This document shows positions 7,893 through 16,852 of a stretch of DNA of 64,000 nucleotides, piece by piece; position 1 is the stretch's first letter, and every line of letters begins with the position of its first letter. Source of the stretch: Lewinellaceae bacterium (GTDB taxonomy: Bacteria > Bacteroidota > Bacteroidia > Chitinophagales > Saprospiraceae); NCBI GenBank assembly GCA_020636405.1, contig JACJXW010000004.1, positions 1,240,001 through 1,304,000 on the forward strand, written 5' to 3'. Position numbers and translations under genes: made by a program. Under the pieces are notes generated by a model. The model did not search any database. It saw only the letters and a program-made list of their open reading frames with translations, and had not been told where the DNA came from.

Positions 7893-9530
7893 CTACTTCA
7901 CCTTTACCAATACGGGTTTTACTTCCCGTTCGCCGCCGCGCTGGATAGCGGCAAAGTAGACGCCGGGCGCCCAGTTGCGGGTATCGATCTCCAGGCGTTT
8001 GGAGGCGAAGCGGGGCGGGGTTTCCGTATTCCGGTATATTTCCTGCCCCAGAGCGTTGTACACGCGGAAATCATAGGGTTCGAAATCCGGTGTTTCGTAT
8101 TCGACGAAAAAGCTGGAAGAGGCCGGATTGGGAAAAATTCGGAGGATATCGAGCGGGCCGGAAGAGCCGCCGCAAGCCTCGTTGATGATCTCCATGGCGT
8201 TGAAAACGTTGAGCAGGCCGCCGGTGGCAGTTAGTCCTTCAAAGTTGGACAGGGGCTCCGCTCCATTAAGCAATGCCGAGCGGATCAGCAGGGCCGTTGC
8301 TTTGGGGTTGGCCAGGGCATCGGCGGCCAGCTCCTCGCAGGGTAGGCTGTAGAGCAGAGCAATAGATCCGGTGAGGTGGGGGGCAGCGGCGGAGTTGCCG
8401 TCGAAGGTCGTGTACCGCTCGAAAAGGTACAGGGAGTAGGAATTCTGGCCCGGCGCCGCCATATCTATAGACGCCTCCCCGAAACCTGAGCTGAACTCTT
8501 TTTCCTCCTCCTGATTCATATTGGTGACCGTGATGATGAAATCGCTCTCACAACTGGTAGGCATATCGCCCTCTTCATCCACATTCAGGTTCCGGTTGGT
8601 GGTTCCAGCACCGGTGAGCACTCCGACCTCTCCCAGTTCGTCGTACATGCCGCCCCAAACCGGCTGTTCGTCGCAGAAAGTAGGGGTCTGCAACCCGAAA
8701 GAAGCATTGGTGGCCACTACGAAGGCGCCCTTAGCCCCCTGGGTTTCGTTGTAAAGCTGGCGTTGTTCGATGACGTATTCGTAAGCCGAGATGATCTGGT
8801 CGACGTACTGGATGGCACAGACCATCAGTTTGATGTTCCAGTTGATGCCACTGACACCCATATTGTTGTTCCCTTTGGCGCCTACCAACCCGGTAACAGC
8901 CAGGCCATGGCTGTCGGTGCGCATGACACTGGTATCGGAGATAAAGTTCCAGCCGTAGGTATCGTCGACATAGCCATTGTTGTCATTATCGACGTTGTCA
9001 TCGGGTATCTCGGCAGGGTTGTTCCAGATATTGCCCTGCAGGTCCGGATGGCTCAGGTCGCAGCCGCTGTCGAGAATGGCCACGACAATGGTGTCCCCGT
9101 TGGCGGTCAGGCCGCCGGTACTGATGTCCCATACTTCTGTAACGCCGATCCGGGGGAAGCCCCACTGCCGGATGAATTCGGGGTCATTGGGATCCTGGCG
9201 GAATTCTACCTCGAAATTGTACTGGGCGGCCAGCACCTCTCTTCTGGCGTTCAGCCATTGCAGCAGGCTTTCATCAGGCCAGGCGGAGGGGTCAAACTGC
9301 AGGAGGTGGATGTTGAAACGGCCAGAGGCGACTCGTTTATGCAGGGCAGAGGCTTCCTTCTGCCGGTTGATCTTTTGCACCAGGGTGGTGATGCTCGCCT
9401 GTTCATCGAGCTGTACCAGCAGTTCGTTTTTCACCTGGCCGGTGAGGGGGTCTACCAGTTGAGCATGAGCAGAAAGCGTAGTGAAAAGGAGAAGCAGGAG
9501 CCAGGGATACCTATTGATCATTTTTCGCAT
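7893..9530 (-). CDS. T9SS-secreted subtilisin-like serine protease (S8)
   Basis: 545-residue extracellular protease. A signal peptide (MINRYPWLLLLLFTTLSAHAQ) precedes an I9-like propeptide region (about 25-105). The S8 domain has Asp154 (AILDSGCDLSHPD), His208 (TDSHGLAVTG) and Ser380 (DGNSAAAPHLTG); the usual GTSMAAPH motif is GNSAAAPH here, but the serine is kept. The last 80 residues form a T9SS type A sorting domain (RIFPNPASSSFFVEY, then GVYFAAIQRGG and VLVKVK), so it should pass the outer membrane through the Por system. ATG 9530 is chosen because a -7 promoter element covers 9546-9553, making the start at 9548 untenable; 9521 is also possible. Only 5 bp separate it from the GH36 start. 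Confidence 0.92.
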   Translation of the reverse strand: MRKMINRYPWLLLLLFTTLSAHAQLVDPLTGQVKNELLVQLDEQASITTLVQKINRQKEASALHKRVASGRFNIHLLQFDPSAWPDESLLQWLNARREVLAAQYNFEVEFRQDPNDPEFIRQWGFPRIGVTEVWDISTGGLTANGDTIVVAILDSGCDLSHPDLQGNIWNNPAEIPDDNVDNDNNGYVDDTYGWNFISDTSVMRTDSHGLAVTGLVGAKGNNNMGVSGINWNIKLMVCAIQYVDQIISAYEYVIEQRQLYNETQGAKGAFVVATNASFGLQTPTFCDEQPVWGGMYDELGEVGVLTGAGTTNRNLNVDEEGDMPTSCESDFIITVTNMNQEEEKEFSSGFGEASIDMAAPGQNSYSLYLFERYTTFDGNSAAAPHLTGSIALLYSLPCEELAADALANPKATALLIRSALLNGAEPLSNFEGLTATGGLLNVFNAMEIINEACGGSSGPLDILRIFPNPASSSFFVEYETPDFEPYDFRVYNALGQEIYRNTETPPRFASKRLEIDTRNWAPGVYFAAIQRGGEREVKPVLVKVK

Positions 9531-9545
9531 ACTTTTTGGAGAGAC

Positions 9546-9553
9546 CAAAGTTA
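9546..9553 (-). promoter_or_regulatory. -7 promoter element of the subtilase gene
   Basis: On the minus strand TAACTTTG matches TAnnTTTG exactly, 16 nt upstream of ATG 9530. No TTG is seen at the usual distance. It decides the start codon of the protease gene. Confidence 0.4.
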
Positions 9554-9620
9554 TAGGAATTTGGGCAATTCGGGAACCTTAATTTACTCCCTTGCCATTT
9601 ATTGACATATGTATTGGAGG

Positions 9621-10436
9621 CTACAATGTATTGTAGGCTTCGGCCAGGCCATGCCGGACTTTCATGAAATAATCGGGAGACAGCAACAGGCGGCTGCCGT
9701 ACCAGGAAAAGAGCTGGCCGTCGACAAATTTCAGGGTAGTAATGGGGCAGGCCTTCCGGAGTTCTTCAAGATGTTTCTCTTTGAAGGGGTAGGGTTCGGA
9801 TGAGAGCAGAATGGCCTCGGGCCGGGCTTCCGCCAATTGTTCCAGGCTGGCCTCCGGGTAGCGGTTCATTTGGCCGAAGACATTGTCGAGGCCGGCTCTT
9901 TCCAGCATATCGTGGATAAACGTATCGCTGCCAACCACATAATACGGCTTCCTCCAGATGAGATAGGCTACCCGCCGGCGCCGTTTGCCGACAAGGCTTT
10001 CCTGCAGGGCCTCAAACCGGTTGCGGATCTGCCCGGCCAGCCGGTTGGCCTCCGGAGTTCTGTTGGCCAGGGCGCCAACCTGCACGATCATCTCCAGGGC
10101 ATCTTCCAGCGTTTTTACATCGCTCAGCCAGACGGGATACTTTGCGGCCAGCGCCTCGATCTGTTCTTTATCGTTTTCTTCTTTATTGCCGATGATCAGG
10201 CCGGGTTGCAAAGCATCGATCTTGTCCGGGTCCAACTGTTTGGTGCCGCCAACGCGGGCTTTGGAACGGAACCATTGTTCCGGATGGACACAGAACTTGG
10301 TGATGCCTATCGTTTCTTCCTCTAACCCAAGGTGGGCGAGCAATTCGGTCTGAGAAGGCACCAGGGAGATAATCCGCCGGGGCGGGAAATCGATCAGAAT
10401 GGTTCTGCCGAGCTGGTCGGTAAAGCTTTTTTTCAT
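9621..10436 (-). CDS. BtuF-like helical-backbone metal receptor domain protein
   Basis: 271 residues of the cobalamin/iron-siderophore receptor fold: an N-terminal lobe (RIISLVPSQTELLAHLG), the lobe-1 signature FCVHPEQWFRSKARVGGTK, a long connecting helix (about 130-155), and a C-terminal lobe with YYVVGSDTFIHDMLERAG and DGQLFSWYGSR. Unlike true ABC substrate-binding proteins there is no signal peptide or lipobox (MKKSFTDQLGR), so it is probably cytoplasmic, and no permease or ATPase gene is near. Downstream of the aminotransferase gene, same strand, 96 bp apart. Metal or corrinoid sensing is possible, but the ligand is unknown. Start taken at the second ATG (10436); 10442 is equally possible. 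Confidence 0.8.
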   Translation of the reverse strand: MKKSFTDQLGRTILIDFPPRRIISLVPSQTELLAHLGLEEETIGITKFCVHPEQWFRSKARVGGTKQLDPDKIDALQPGLIIGNKEENDKEQIEALAAKYPVWLSDVKTLEDALEMIVQVGALANRTPEANRLAGQIRNRFEALQESLVGKRRRRVAYLIWRKPYYVVGSDTFIHDMLERAGLDNVFGQMNRYPEASLEQLAEARPEAILLSSEPYPFKEKHLEELRKACPITTLKFVDGQLFSWYGSRLLLSPDYFMKVRHGLAEAYNTL

Positions 10437-10532
10437 ATACAATGGTTTCCGGGGCAGAGGCCCGCGCAGGCACAGGCAACCTATTGGATACCGGGTACCT
10501 GTATGGGCCCGTTATTATCCATTCCGCCTTTG

Positions 10533-11432
10533 TCAGAACGGCAGTGGTGTGCCGCCCGTTTCGGTCAGGGCCTTGAAGTGCCCCTGTATCCTTTCTAACG
10601 TAGAATGTCCGGATTTGTTAATGATCTTACGGCCGTCGATGGCAGAGACCTTGGTGAGCTCTCCCATGGTGCCGGTAGTGAACACTTCGTCGGCGGTATA
10701 GAACTCGGTAAGGGAGAGGTTCTTTTCCTGAATGGATATGCCATGTTGCCGGCACAATTCGATCACAAGCTCCCGGGTAATGCCGGGCAGGCAACTGTCG
10801 GCATGAGGGGTATAAACGGTACTTTTATAAACGCAGAAAACGTTGACGCCGTTGGCTTCCGAGACGTATCCGTCCTTGTCGAGCATAAGCCCGGCGTCGG
10901 CGCCGGCATGGTTGGCCTCGATCTTGGCCAGGATGTTGTTGAGCAGGTTGTTGTGGTGGATCTTCGAGTCGAGGAACAGGGGCGAGTTGCGCCGCACGGA
11001 GGAGGTGATGAGGGTGATCTCCGGAGGGTATACCGGCGGTTTCCACTCGGGCAGAATAATGAGGGTAGGGCCCGACTGGTTGAGGCGGGGGTCCATCCCT
11101 GAGGTGATCTTTTCCCCCCGGGTGAGGGTGAGCCGAATGTGCACGCCGTCACGCATATTGTTGGCCTGCAGTGTTTTAAACAGGGCCTGGGTGATGAAGG
11201 CATTGTCCGGTACTTCCGTGAAGGCGAGTGCGTGGGCGGAATTCTGCAGCCGCTCGAGGTGCCGCTCCAGGCTGAATATGCGGCCGTTGTATACCCGCAG
11301 GCCTTCCCATACGGCATCGCCGCCCTGAACTACACTGTCGAATACGGAGACTTTGGCCTCTTTTCGGGGCTGGAGTACCCCGTTGATGTAAACGAGGATA
11401 TGTTCGTTTTTTGGATTGTATTGCTGAAGCAT
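10533..11432 (-). CDS. Class-IV aminotransferase, branched-chain type
   Basis: 299-residue fold-type IV PLP enzyme. Visible are the N-terminal VYINGVLQPRKEAKVSVFD, the arginine-containing LERHLERLQNSA, the PLP lysine in FLDSKIHHNNLLNN (about residue 154), and the EANGVNVF and FTTGTMGEL motifs that hold cofactor and substrate. This fits branched-chain amino-acid aminotransferase or D-amino-acid aminotransferase/ADCL; the KIHHNN signature favours the IlvE group, but substrate cannot be fixed by eye. It follows the sulfotransferase-like gene on the same strand (80 bp gap) and precedes the BtuF-like gene, so the three may form an operon. Confidence 0.88.
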   Translation of the reverse strand: MLQQYNPKNEHILVYINGVLQPRKEAKVSVFDSVVQGGDAVWEGLRVYNGRIFSLERHLERLQNSAHALAFTEVPDNAFITQALFKTLQANNMRDGVHIRLTLTRGEKITSGMDPRLNQSGPTLIILPEWKPPVYPPEITLITSSVRRNSPLFLDSKIHHNNLLNNILAKIEANHAGADAGLMLDKDGYVSEANGVNVFCVYKSTVYTPHADSCLPGITRELVIELCRQHGISIQEKNLSLTEFYTADEVFTTGTMGELTKVSAIDGRKIINKSGHSTLERIQGHFKALTETGGTPLPF

Positions 11433-11512
11433 AAGGTATTGTGTTGATTGATTTTGGACGAGATCAGATAACTACCGCTACGGGCCGCTACTTTCTGGTT
11501 GCTCCCACAAAG

Positions 11513-12247
11513 TTAAGCTTTGATCGACGCTTCGAAGAGTTTTTCATAATAGGGGAGGCATTCTTCTGCCAAAGCCTCAAGGCGGGCGGGCAGTTCGAAG
11601 GAGGGTTCCCGGTAGGGCTCAAATCCGGAGGACTGGTGAACGCGGCTGTACCAATAACGGGCCCAGATACCGTCTTCGGGGCGGGGGGCCGGCTTCCACT
11701 TCAACATATTTTCATCGAAAGGAATAGACAAGCGCTGGCACAGCTGGCGCAGTACGGAAGGCGGATTGGCAAGCAGTTCCCTGCTATCGACCACTGCGGC
11801 CAGTTTGTCATTTTCTGAAAGGAACTGGTAGAGGGCGTGCATTTTTTTTACGCCAATATCTTCGATCGAGGGGTTGGGGATGACCTTGGTGTAGGAGTGG
11901 ATAATAGCCCGGGGGGCACGGATAAGCAGCACATTTTCCATTTCCAGCAGGAAGCTTTCATCTAATCCGATGAGGTGGTGGGCCATTTGCTTGAAAAACG
12001 CGATGGGTTGGGTACAGGGCCCCAACAGGGTTTGCTGCACCACTTTTTCGCCATTTTGTTCCTGGCTGGCGAGGATCTCGTCGGCGCCGGGGTGCAGGAC
12101 TCTGCTGCTGGAGGAGGAAAGATAATGAGCATAGAGCGGCTCATCGAACACCTGGGTGTCCTGCCGTTGAGCAAAGGCGTACATCAGGGCAGTAGAAACA
12201 TTGCGGGGGCTGGACCAGGTATTGATGCGTTTGATTGTCGTGGGCAT
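11513..12247 (-). CDS. Sulfotransferase-like P-loop protein
   Basis: 244 residues with the PAPS-dependent sulfotransferase fold. The 5'-phosphosulfate-binding loop is INTWSSPRNVSTALMYAF (residues 8-25), and the second conserved segment NVLLIRAPRAIIHSY (about 104-118) resembles the 3'-phosphate site RDP..IYSY, with RAP in place of RDP. There is no signal peptide. The gene lies directly upstream of the class-IV aminotransferase on the same strand, an association I recall from other genomes and one that could mean action on an amino-acid-derived alcohol or acid; that link is inference. No APS kinase or PAPS synthesis genes are in the window. Confidence 0.75.
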   Translation of the reverse strand: MPTTIKRINTWSSPRNVSTALMYAFAQRQDTQVFDEPLYAHYLSSSSSRVLHPGADEILASQEQNGEKVVQQTLLGPCTQPIAFFKQMAHHLIGLDESFLLEMENVLLIRAPRAIIHSYTKVIPNPSIEDIGVKKMHALYQFLSENDKLAAVVDSRELLANPPSVLRQLCQRLSIPFDENMLKWKPAPRPEDGIWARYWYSRVHQSSGFEPYREPSFELPARLEALAEECLPYYEKLFEASIKA

Positions 12248-12403
12248 AGGGCGTGGGTGATGGGAAAGCAGAGAACAGTGGGGGAGATAGGGTTATTACA
12301 GCATTGTTTCATGGGCATTTTCTTCCAAGGATTCTCAGAGCGCTGTGAAGCTGCGTGCCAATGGAACAGTGAATCCCTCTCCCCCCCGCTGGCGCCGGTA
12401 GGG

Positions 12404-12739
12404 TTAACCCTCGACGGTCAGGTCCTTAACGGAAGCTCCGGGAGCATTGCTTTTTATGGACTTGATTCCGTTTTCCATGCTTGCCTTGGATGCGTACATC
12501 TGGCTGCTGCCGATGATCTGTTTGTTGGAGGCCAGCAGGTTGAAGTGGAATTTGCCGTTGGCAGATTCCTTACGCTCGTAAAGGGCGTCGTCAGCAGCAT
12601 TTTTCATCACGCTTTCAACACCGTTTTTGCAGCTCGCCTTGCTGGCGTAGCCCTGGCTGGAGAGGATAATCTGTCCGTTTTTGGCTTTCAGGCGAAAATA
12701 AAACTTATCCCCTTTCTCGCTTTTGAAAATCTCAAACAT
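12404..12739 (-). CDS. YegP family protein (two DUF1508 repeats)
   Basis: 111 residues made of two tandem copies of the DUF1508/YegP repeat: repeat one has FYFRLKAKNGQIILSSQGY followed by SKASCKNGVESV, and repeat two has FHFNLLASNKQIIGSSQMY followed by SKASMENGIKSI. The family forms a small beta-rich homodimer of unknown function and is widely present as a single gene. No signal peptide. It is monocistronic, with 222 bp of featureless sequence upstream and 156 bp downstream. Confidence 0.92.
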   Translation of the reverse strand: MFEIFKSEKGDKFYFRLKAKNGQIILSSQGYASKASCKNGVESVMKNAADDALYERKESANGKFHFNLLASNKQIIGSSQMYASKASMENGIKSIKSNAPGASVKDLTVEG

Positions 12740-12961
12740 AAAGCGTTTAGTTTGGTGGTTTGGATAATTTAATGATGGCTAAATTTATGGGTTTTTTCCT
12801 AAAATTCAGGCCTTGGAACAACCTTTTGACGAAATAGTATATTGAAGTCACGGAACGGAATCTGTTTTTCCTCTTTTTTCAGGCATTGGCACTGGTGTTC
12901 AGAATGTTGTGCAACGCTTCTAGCCTTGGGATAAAAGGGGCCGCCCGGCGCCCTGCTCCAG

Positions 12962-14341
12962 CTACTTTCCGGGCAGAATGAAGCTAAAGACAGCCCCTTT
13001 TCCTTTCCCTTGGGATTGGGCCCAGATCTTCCCTTTATGTTGTTCGACGATCTTTTTGCAAATACTGAGCCCCAGGCCGTTGCCTTCGTAATGATTGGAG
13101 GCATGCAGGCGCTGGAACAGCCCGAAGATCTGGTTTTGGCTTTCCTTGTCGATACCTATGCCATTGTCCTGGATAGAAAAGCAGTAGGATGCCCCTTCCG
13201 GCCTCACCAGAATGTGTATCTCAGGTGTGCGTTCATTTGGGGTGAATTTAATGGCGTTGAGGATCAGGTTCTGAAAGAGCTGTTCCATTTGCGCGGTATG
13301 GGCAGGAAGGGTGGGAAGCGGTTGGCAATGGATGCTGGCCTTACGTTGCTCGATGGTGAAAGAGTTTCGGGCTATTACCCTTTCCACCACCTGGTTGAGG
13401 TCAACAAGAGGAAGGGCTTCGGTGGAGAGTTGAGAAGAAGACAGGCGGGCATAGGCCAGCAGGTCGTCGATGATGGTACTGAATCGGTTGAGTTCCTGCC
13501 AGATTACATTCAGAAAGCCCTGGGCTTGGGAAGGGAGGCCCTCCTGGTGTTTGGCCTTTAAAAGCCGGGCAAAACCCATGGCGTTGCGCAGTGGCGCCTT
13601 GAGGTCGTGGGAAACGACGTAGGCGAACTGTTCCAGTTCGGCATTGGACCGCAGGAGGTCTTCAGCTTTGCTTTCCAGCATTTTTTCTACCTTTTTACGT
13701 TCTTCGATCTCCTTTTTGAGTTGTTCATTGACGCGGAAGTTGTGAAGCAGGTATCCTACCTTGGTGGCCATGACCGTAAAGGCGTACCGGTCTTTAGGGT
13801 CTATCGGATTGTAAAATCGCTGGTCTTCGAGTTTCTGTCCACAGGCCACTACGCCCAGGAAGGCGCCATCGGGAGCAAAAAGAGGCGCAATCAATGCATC
13901 TTCCAGGCAAAGGCCGGAGAGCTGCTGCTGCAAGGTAGGGCGCTGGCTGAGCAGAAACCCCTCCCTCCCGCGGAAATGCGATGGGGAAATCTCAAAACTG
14001 GAGGGGGCCTCGGCGCCTGAAAAGCCAAATGTGCTCAGCACAAAGAGCCTGTCATCTTCCGGGCGATATTCTGATAACAGGCAATGGGGCTGTTCAAAAG
14101 CCTGTATAAAATATTCGGTGGCTATGGTGGCAAAGTCACGTATGGATTCCCGGAACATTCCTACCTCTCCGAACTCCTGGATGAGCCTGAACCGGTTGAG
14201 TTCCTGATCCAATTCATCTTTTATGGAAATGAGTTCCTGCTGCAAAACGATGCCCTTCGTAACCTTGGACTGTAACTCCCGGCACCATGTTTCCAACTCT
14301 TCGTATGAAGGCTTCCTTGCCGGGCTTTTTTGTGCGCCCAT
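12962..14341 (-). CDS. Cytoplasmic GAF-domain sensor histidine kinase
   Basis: 459 residues with no membrane segments, so a soluble sensor. Residues 30-50 are coiled coil, about 55-200 form a GAF domain (LIAPLFAPDGAFLGVVACGQ), and 203-240 another coiled-coil linker. The HisKA domain has the phospho-acceptor His245 (YVVSHDLKAPLRNAMG), and the HATPase has the N box (FQNLILNAIKFTPN), G1 (IQDNGIGID) and G2 (GNGLGLSICKKIVE). It resembles phytochrome-class cyanobacterial and Bacteroidota kinases, but no chromophore cysteine is obvious in the GAF. No response regulator is adjacent. It is transcribed after the FIST gene on the same strand, and FIST proteins commonly pair with kinases, so the two may form one signalling unit. 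Confidence 0.9.
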   Translation of the reverse strand: MGAQKSPARKPSYEELETWCRELQSKVTKGIVLQQELISIKDELDQELNRFRLIQEFGEVGMFRESIRDFATIATEYFIQAFEQPHCLLSEYRPEDDRLFVLSTFGFSGAEAPSSFEISPSHFRGREGFLLSQRPTLQQQLSGLCLEDALIAPLFAPDGAFLGVVACGQKLEDQRFYNPIDPKDRYAFTVMATKVGYLLHNFRVNEQLKKEIEERKKVEKMLESKAEDLLRSNAELEQFAYVVSHDLKAPLRNAMGFARLLKAKHQEGLPSQAQGFLNVIWQELNRFSTIIDDLLAYARLSSSQLSTEALPLVDLNQVVERVIARNSFTIEQRKASIHCQPLPTLPAHTAQMEQLFQNLILNAIKFTPNERTPEIHILVRPEGASYCFSIQDNGIGIDKESQNQIFGLFQRLHASNHYEGNGLGLSICKKIVEQHKGKIWAQSQGKGKGAVFSFILPGK

Positions 14342-14435
14342 CGCAGTATTTTTGTAGTCTGTTGACTGAGTTTTTTTCTTTTAAGTTAGGGTAACAGGTT
14401 TCCGGCCGAGATGTTTGGTTTTGGGTTTTTCTTTT

Positions 14436-15665
14436 TCATTCTTTTACATGCGTACTCCTTCTCACCAAGGCATAAATTGAAGTGGTATAATTGTGGAACA
14501 GGTTTTTTCCATTCAGCTTGGTGAATTCTCCAAAACCATACATGCCCAGCCAGGGGAGGCGCCGCCCTTTCATCAGTGGCGATTGCATTTTCTCAATGAT
14601 CTCATCTTTGACGATCTTGTTGAACATCGCCCGGCCCCGGGCGGCACAATCGGTATGAAAAACGGCGACAGTCTCCTGTCCTTCAATGCGTTCGCTCAGA
14701 AGCTGGATCATGCGTTCCAATCCGGAAAAAATGAGGTTCTCGTCGCGTTGAGTGAGCCACAGGCGCGTGCCTTCGGAGCAATCGACCGGCAGGTAGAAGC
14801 TTTTGTCTTCCTCATCCACTTTGACAATGACCCTCAGGATGTGCTGGTTATCATAAGTTTGGTGGTATTCGTCCGGGAGCAGTTCTGCCAGGCCGGCTAC
14901 CGGGATACATGGCCCTGGAGGGGAATTTTCAGGCAGGCTGAGCTTTTCCATCAGCAGGCTCCAGGCAGGTTGCCCGTCGAGTTCAAATACCTGGTTGGCC
15001 CGGGAGCGTGTGACAGTTAGCGGCCGGCCCACGGGGACACTACCATGGTGCACCCCCATTTCCACCTTCAGGCTGGGGTCTGCGTAACCGATCATGATGG
15101 CTCCGCGTTCGAGGATCTGGCAGTTGACGAACTGGTAAGTGCTGATGGCCCTCATGTTGTCGGAGGAAGTGCCTCCAAAGACAGGTATCTCGTTGCCGAA
15201 TACATCGGCGACGCCTTCCAGCGCGCGGTCGGCGGCAATATCAATACCGGAAGCCAGAATGTGCACCATATTGACCCCGGGCGTTTCCGCTTTCAGGGTC
15301 TCCGCCATCTCCCGTGCTTTCTGATAGGAATTATAACCGCGGATATTGTCGCAGTAGGCAATGCCGAATTCTCCCTTTTTTTCTGCTTCAGCCACCATGA
15401 TGCCCAGAGCACGCATATTTTCATTGGCCCCTTCAATGCCGATGACCCCGGCGCAGGTGCATCCGACGACGGTCGCCTGCGGACAACGCTGATGAGCAGC
15501 CGATAACAGGGCCGTAAAATCATGGCCGATGGTAGTATGAATGACAATCAGTAATTCTTGTTGATACACCGCTTCGCCTCGCTCCGCCAAGGCCAATTCC
15601 AGGCAATTGTACATTGCTTTTTCAGAGTTCACCACGCCGTTACTTGCCGAATAAAAACGCAACAT
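14436..15665 (-). CDS. FIST domain sensory protein
   Basis: 409 residues covering FIST_N (FYSASNGVVNSEKAMYNCLE, then QELLIVIHTTIGHDFTALL and VVGCTCAGVIG) and FIST_C (about 240-400, VAGLAELLPDEYHQTYDN and AVFHTDCAARGRAMFNKI). FIST modules are predicted small-molecule, perhaps amino-acid, sensors that work with kinases and cyclases. The start at 15665 fits family members that begin right at the first strand (MLRFYSASNG); the longer frame from 15770 would run into the preceding gene. Located between the outer-membrane protein gene and the histidine kinase, all on the minus strand with about 100 bp gaps. Cytoplasmic; ligand unknown. Confidence 0.88.
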   Translation of the reverse strand: MLRFYSASNGVVNSEKAMYNCLELALAERGEAVYQQELLIVIHTTIGHDFTALLSAAHQRCPQATVVGCTCAGVIGIEGANENMRALGIMVAEAEKKGEFGIAYCDNIRGYNSYQKAREMAETLKAETPGVNMVHILASGIDIAADRALEGVADVFGNEIPVFGGTSSDNMRAISTYQFVNCQILERGAIMIGYADPSLKVEMGVHHGSVPVGRPLTVTRSRANQVFELDGQPAWSLLMEKLSLPENSPPGPCIPVAGLAELLPDEYHQTYDNQHILRVIVKVDEEDKSFYLPVDCSEGTRLWLTQRDENLIFSGLERMIQLLSERIEGQETVAVFHTDCAARGRAMFNKIVKDEIIEKMQSPLMKGRRLPWLGMYGFGEFTKLNGKNLFHNYTTSIYALVRRSTHVKE

Positions 15666-15766
15666 GTCACAGTGTTTTGGGTGCAATGAAGCTAAGTAAA
15701 AAGAACATCTCTGCCCTTTTTGCCTTGAAAGATAGGCATTTTGTAAGAACCCATTAATCCGGTGGT

Positions 15767-16531
15767 TCAAAAATCATCATCGGGGATAGCGGCCTTTTCA
15801 AGATCACGGCCGGAAAGCTGGAGGGTCACTCCCACCTGTATCAGCAGCAGGGTGGTGGGTGAGCTCACTATTTCGAATACATCCAGAGGGTCCTGGATCG
15901 TGCTCGGTTCCTCGGCGCTCCGGGTGTGGTAAGTAGCGTTTTCCCCCGGCAGATAAACGGCCCGGATATCCCCCAGGATCGTGGGGTTATCGGAAAGATA
16001 GAACTGTACGCCGGCGCCCAGGCCGTAACTGAATGCCGAATCGCTCAGGTCAGTATCGGTTTCGACCACTTCTTCCTCCTGTCCGGTCTCATCAATGAGG
16101 CGGGTGCGGGTGTATAACTTTTTTAATCCGGCCAGGCCATCGGCATAGGGTTGCGCCCATCCGTTGGTGAAGGGCTTAATGCGCAGCAGGCCGTGGGCCA
16201 GGAAAATGTTGCTCTTGCTTACCAGGCGATAATCAACCGACTGGCCGTCTTCGATGGCCGTATACCGGAGTTTTTCCCTGTCCAGATAAAGGATCGAGCC
16301 ATCCAACCCTACGAAAAAGGGCTTTCCCGGCTGGGCCTGAAGCAACAACTGTGCACCAAATCCCAGGCCGTCCTTTTCTTGCTTGTCGGCAAAGGCTTCC
16401 ATGGGAAAGCCGCCCTGCAGGTAGCCGTTGAGTTGTAAATACCTGGGCCACTCCGCTTCATCCTGAGCGGCAGCTTTAAAGCAGCAGAAACTGGTGAGAA
16501 GAACAAAGAAGGGAACGTACGATTGTTTCAT
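15767..16531 (-). CDS. Outer-membrane beta-barrel protein
   Basis: 254 residues. A signal peptide (MKQSYVPFFVLLTSFCCFKAAAQ) is followed by alternating hydrophobic strands ending in aromatic residues (LQLNGYLQGGF, FFVGLDGSILYL, AFSYGLGAGVQFYL), a small barrel of the PF13568/porin-like type. An acidic loop near residue 150 (ETGQEEEVVETDTDLSD) and an acidic tail (IPDDDF) are notable; the tail lacks the terminal aromatic of classical barrels. ATG 16531 is used because a perfect -7 element at 16544-16551 covers the upstream ATG. First gene of a possible FIST/kinase unit, which would link an envelope protein to the sensor; that is inference. Confidence 0.75.
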   Translation of the reverse strand: MKQSYVPFFVLLTSFCCFKAAAQDEAEWPRYLQLNGYLQGGFPMEAFADKQEKDGLGFGAQLLLQAQPGKPFFVGLDGSILYLDREKLRYTAIEDGQSVDYRLVSKSNIFLAHGLLRIKPFTNGWAQPYADGLAGLKKLYTRTRLIDETGQEEEVVETDTDLSDSAFSYGLGAGVQFYLSDNPTILGDIRAVYLPGENATYHTRSAEEPSTIQDPLDVFEIVSSPTTLLLIQVGVTLQLSGRDLEKAAIPDDDF

Positions 16532-16543
16532 AGCTTTTTTTCG

Positions 16544-16551
16544 CAAATATA
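16544..16551 (-). promoter_or_regulatory. -7 promoter element upstream of the barrel gene
   Basis: TATATTTG on the minus strand is an exact TAnnTTTG, 13 nt before ATG 16531; no clear upstream TTG. It rules out the ATG at 16546. Confidence 0.45.
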
Positions 16552-16704
16552 ATGGATTCGGCTGGACGTGTAAAGGCGTGGGAGTGCATCTGCGTTCAGC
16601 GGTTTGGGATATTATGGCCTTATTTTTTCTGCTTCGAAAACAACGTTTCGAAGATATTCTTCCTGGTGTTCTGCTATTCCTGCAGAATGGTTATGTAGTG
16701 GAGA

Positions 16705-16840
16705 GCGCTCCGTCAACCGGACTATTGCCGGAAATGACGGAGCGCCTCTATAGTTTAAGTGTTACTTGCTTTTCCGGAAAAGCGGGCGGCATCAATCGGA
16801 TCTAATCCGACGGTTAAAGCGTTGTTGTGCTTTGCCGCCC
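16705..16840 (-). terminator. Two hairpins downstream of the 16853 gene
   Basis: The gap 16552-16852 has no gene but two structures. Near the 16853 stop, GGGCGGCA (16784-16791) pairs with TGCCGCCC (16833-16840), with an inner AAAGC/GCTTT pairing. Further on, GCGCTCCGTCA (16705-16715) pairs perfectly with 16735-16745. Neither has a long T-run on the minus strand, so they are probable 3'-end structures rather than proven terminators. Confidence 0.45.
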
Positions 16841-16852
16841 CATTCCTTATTT

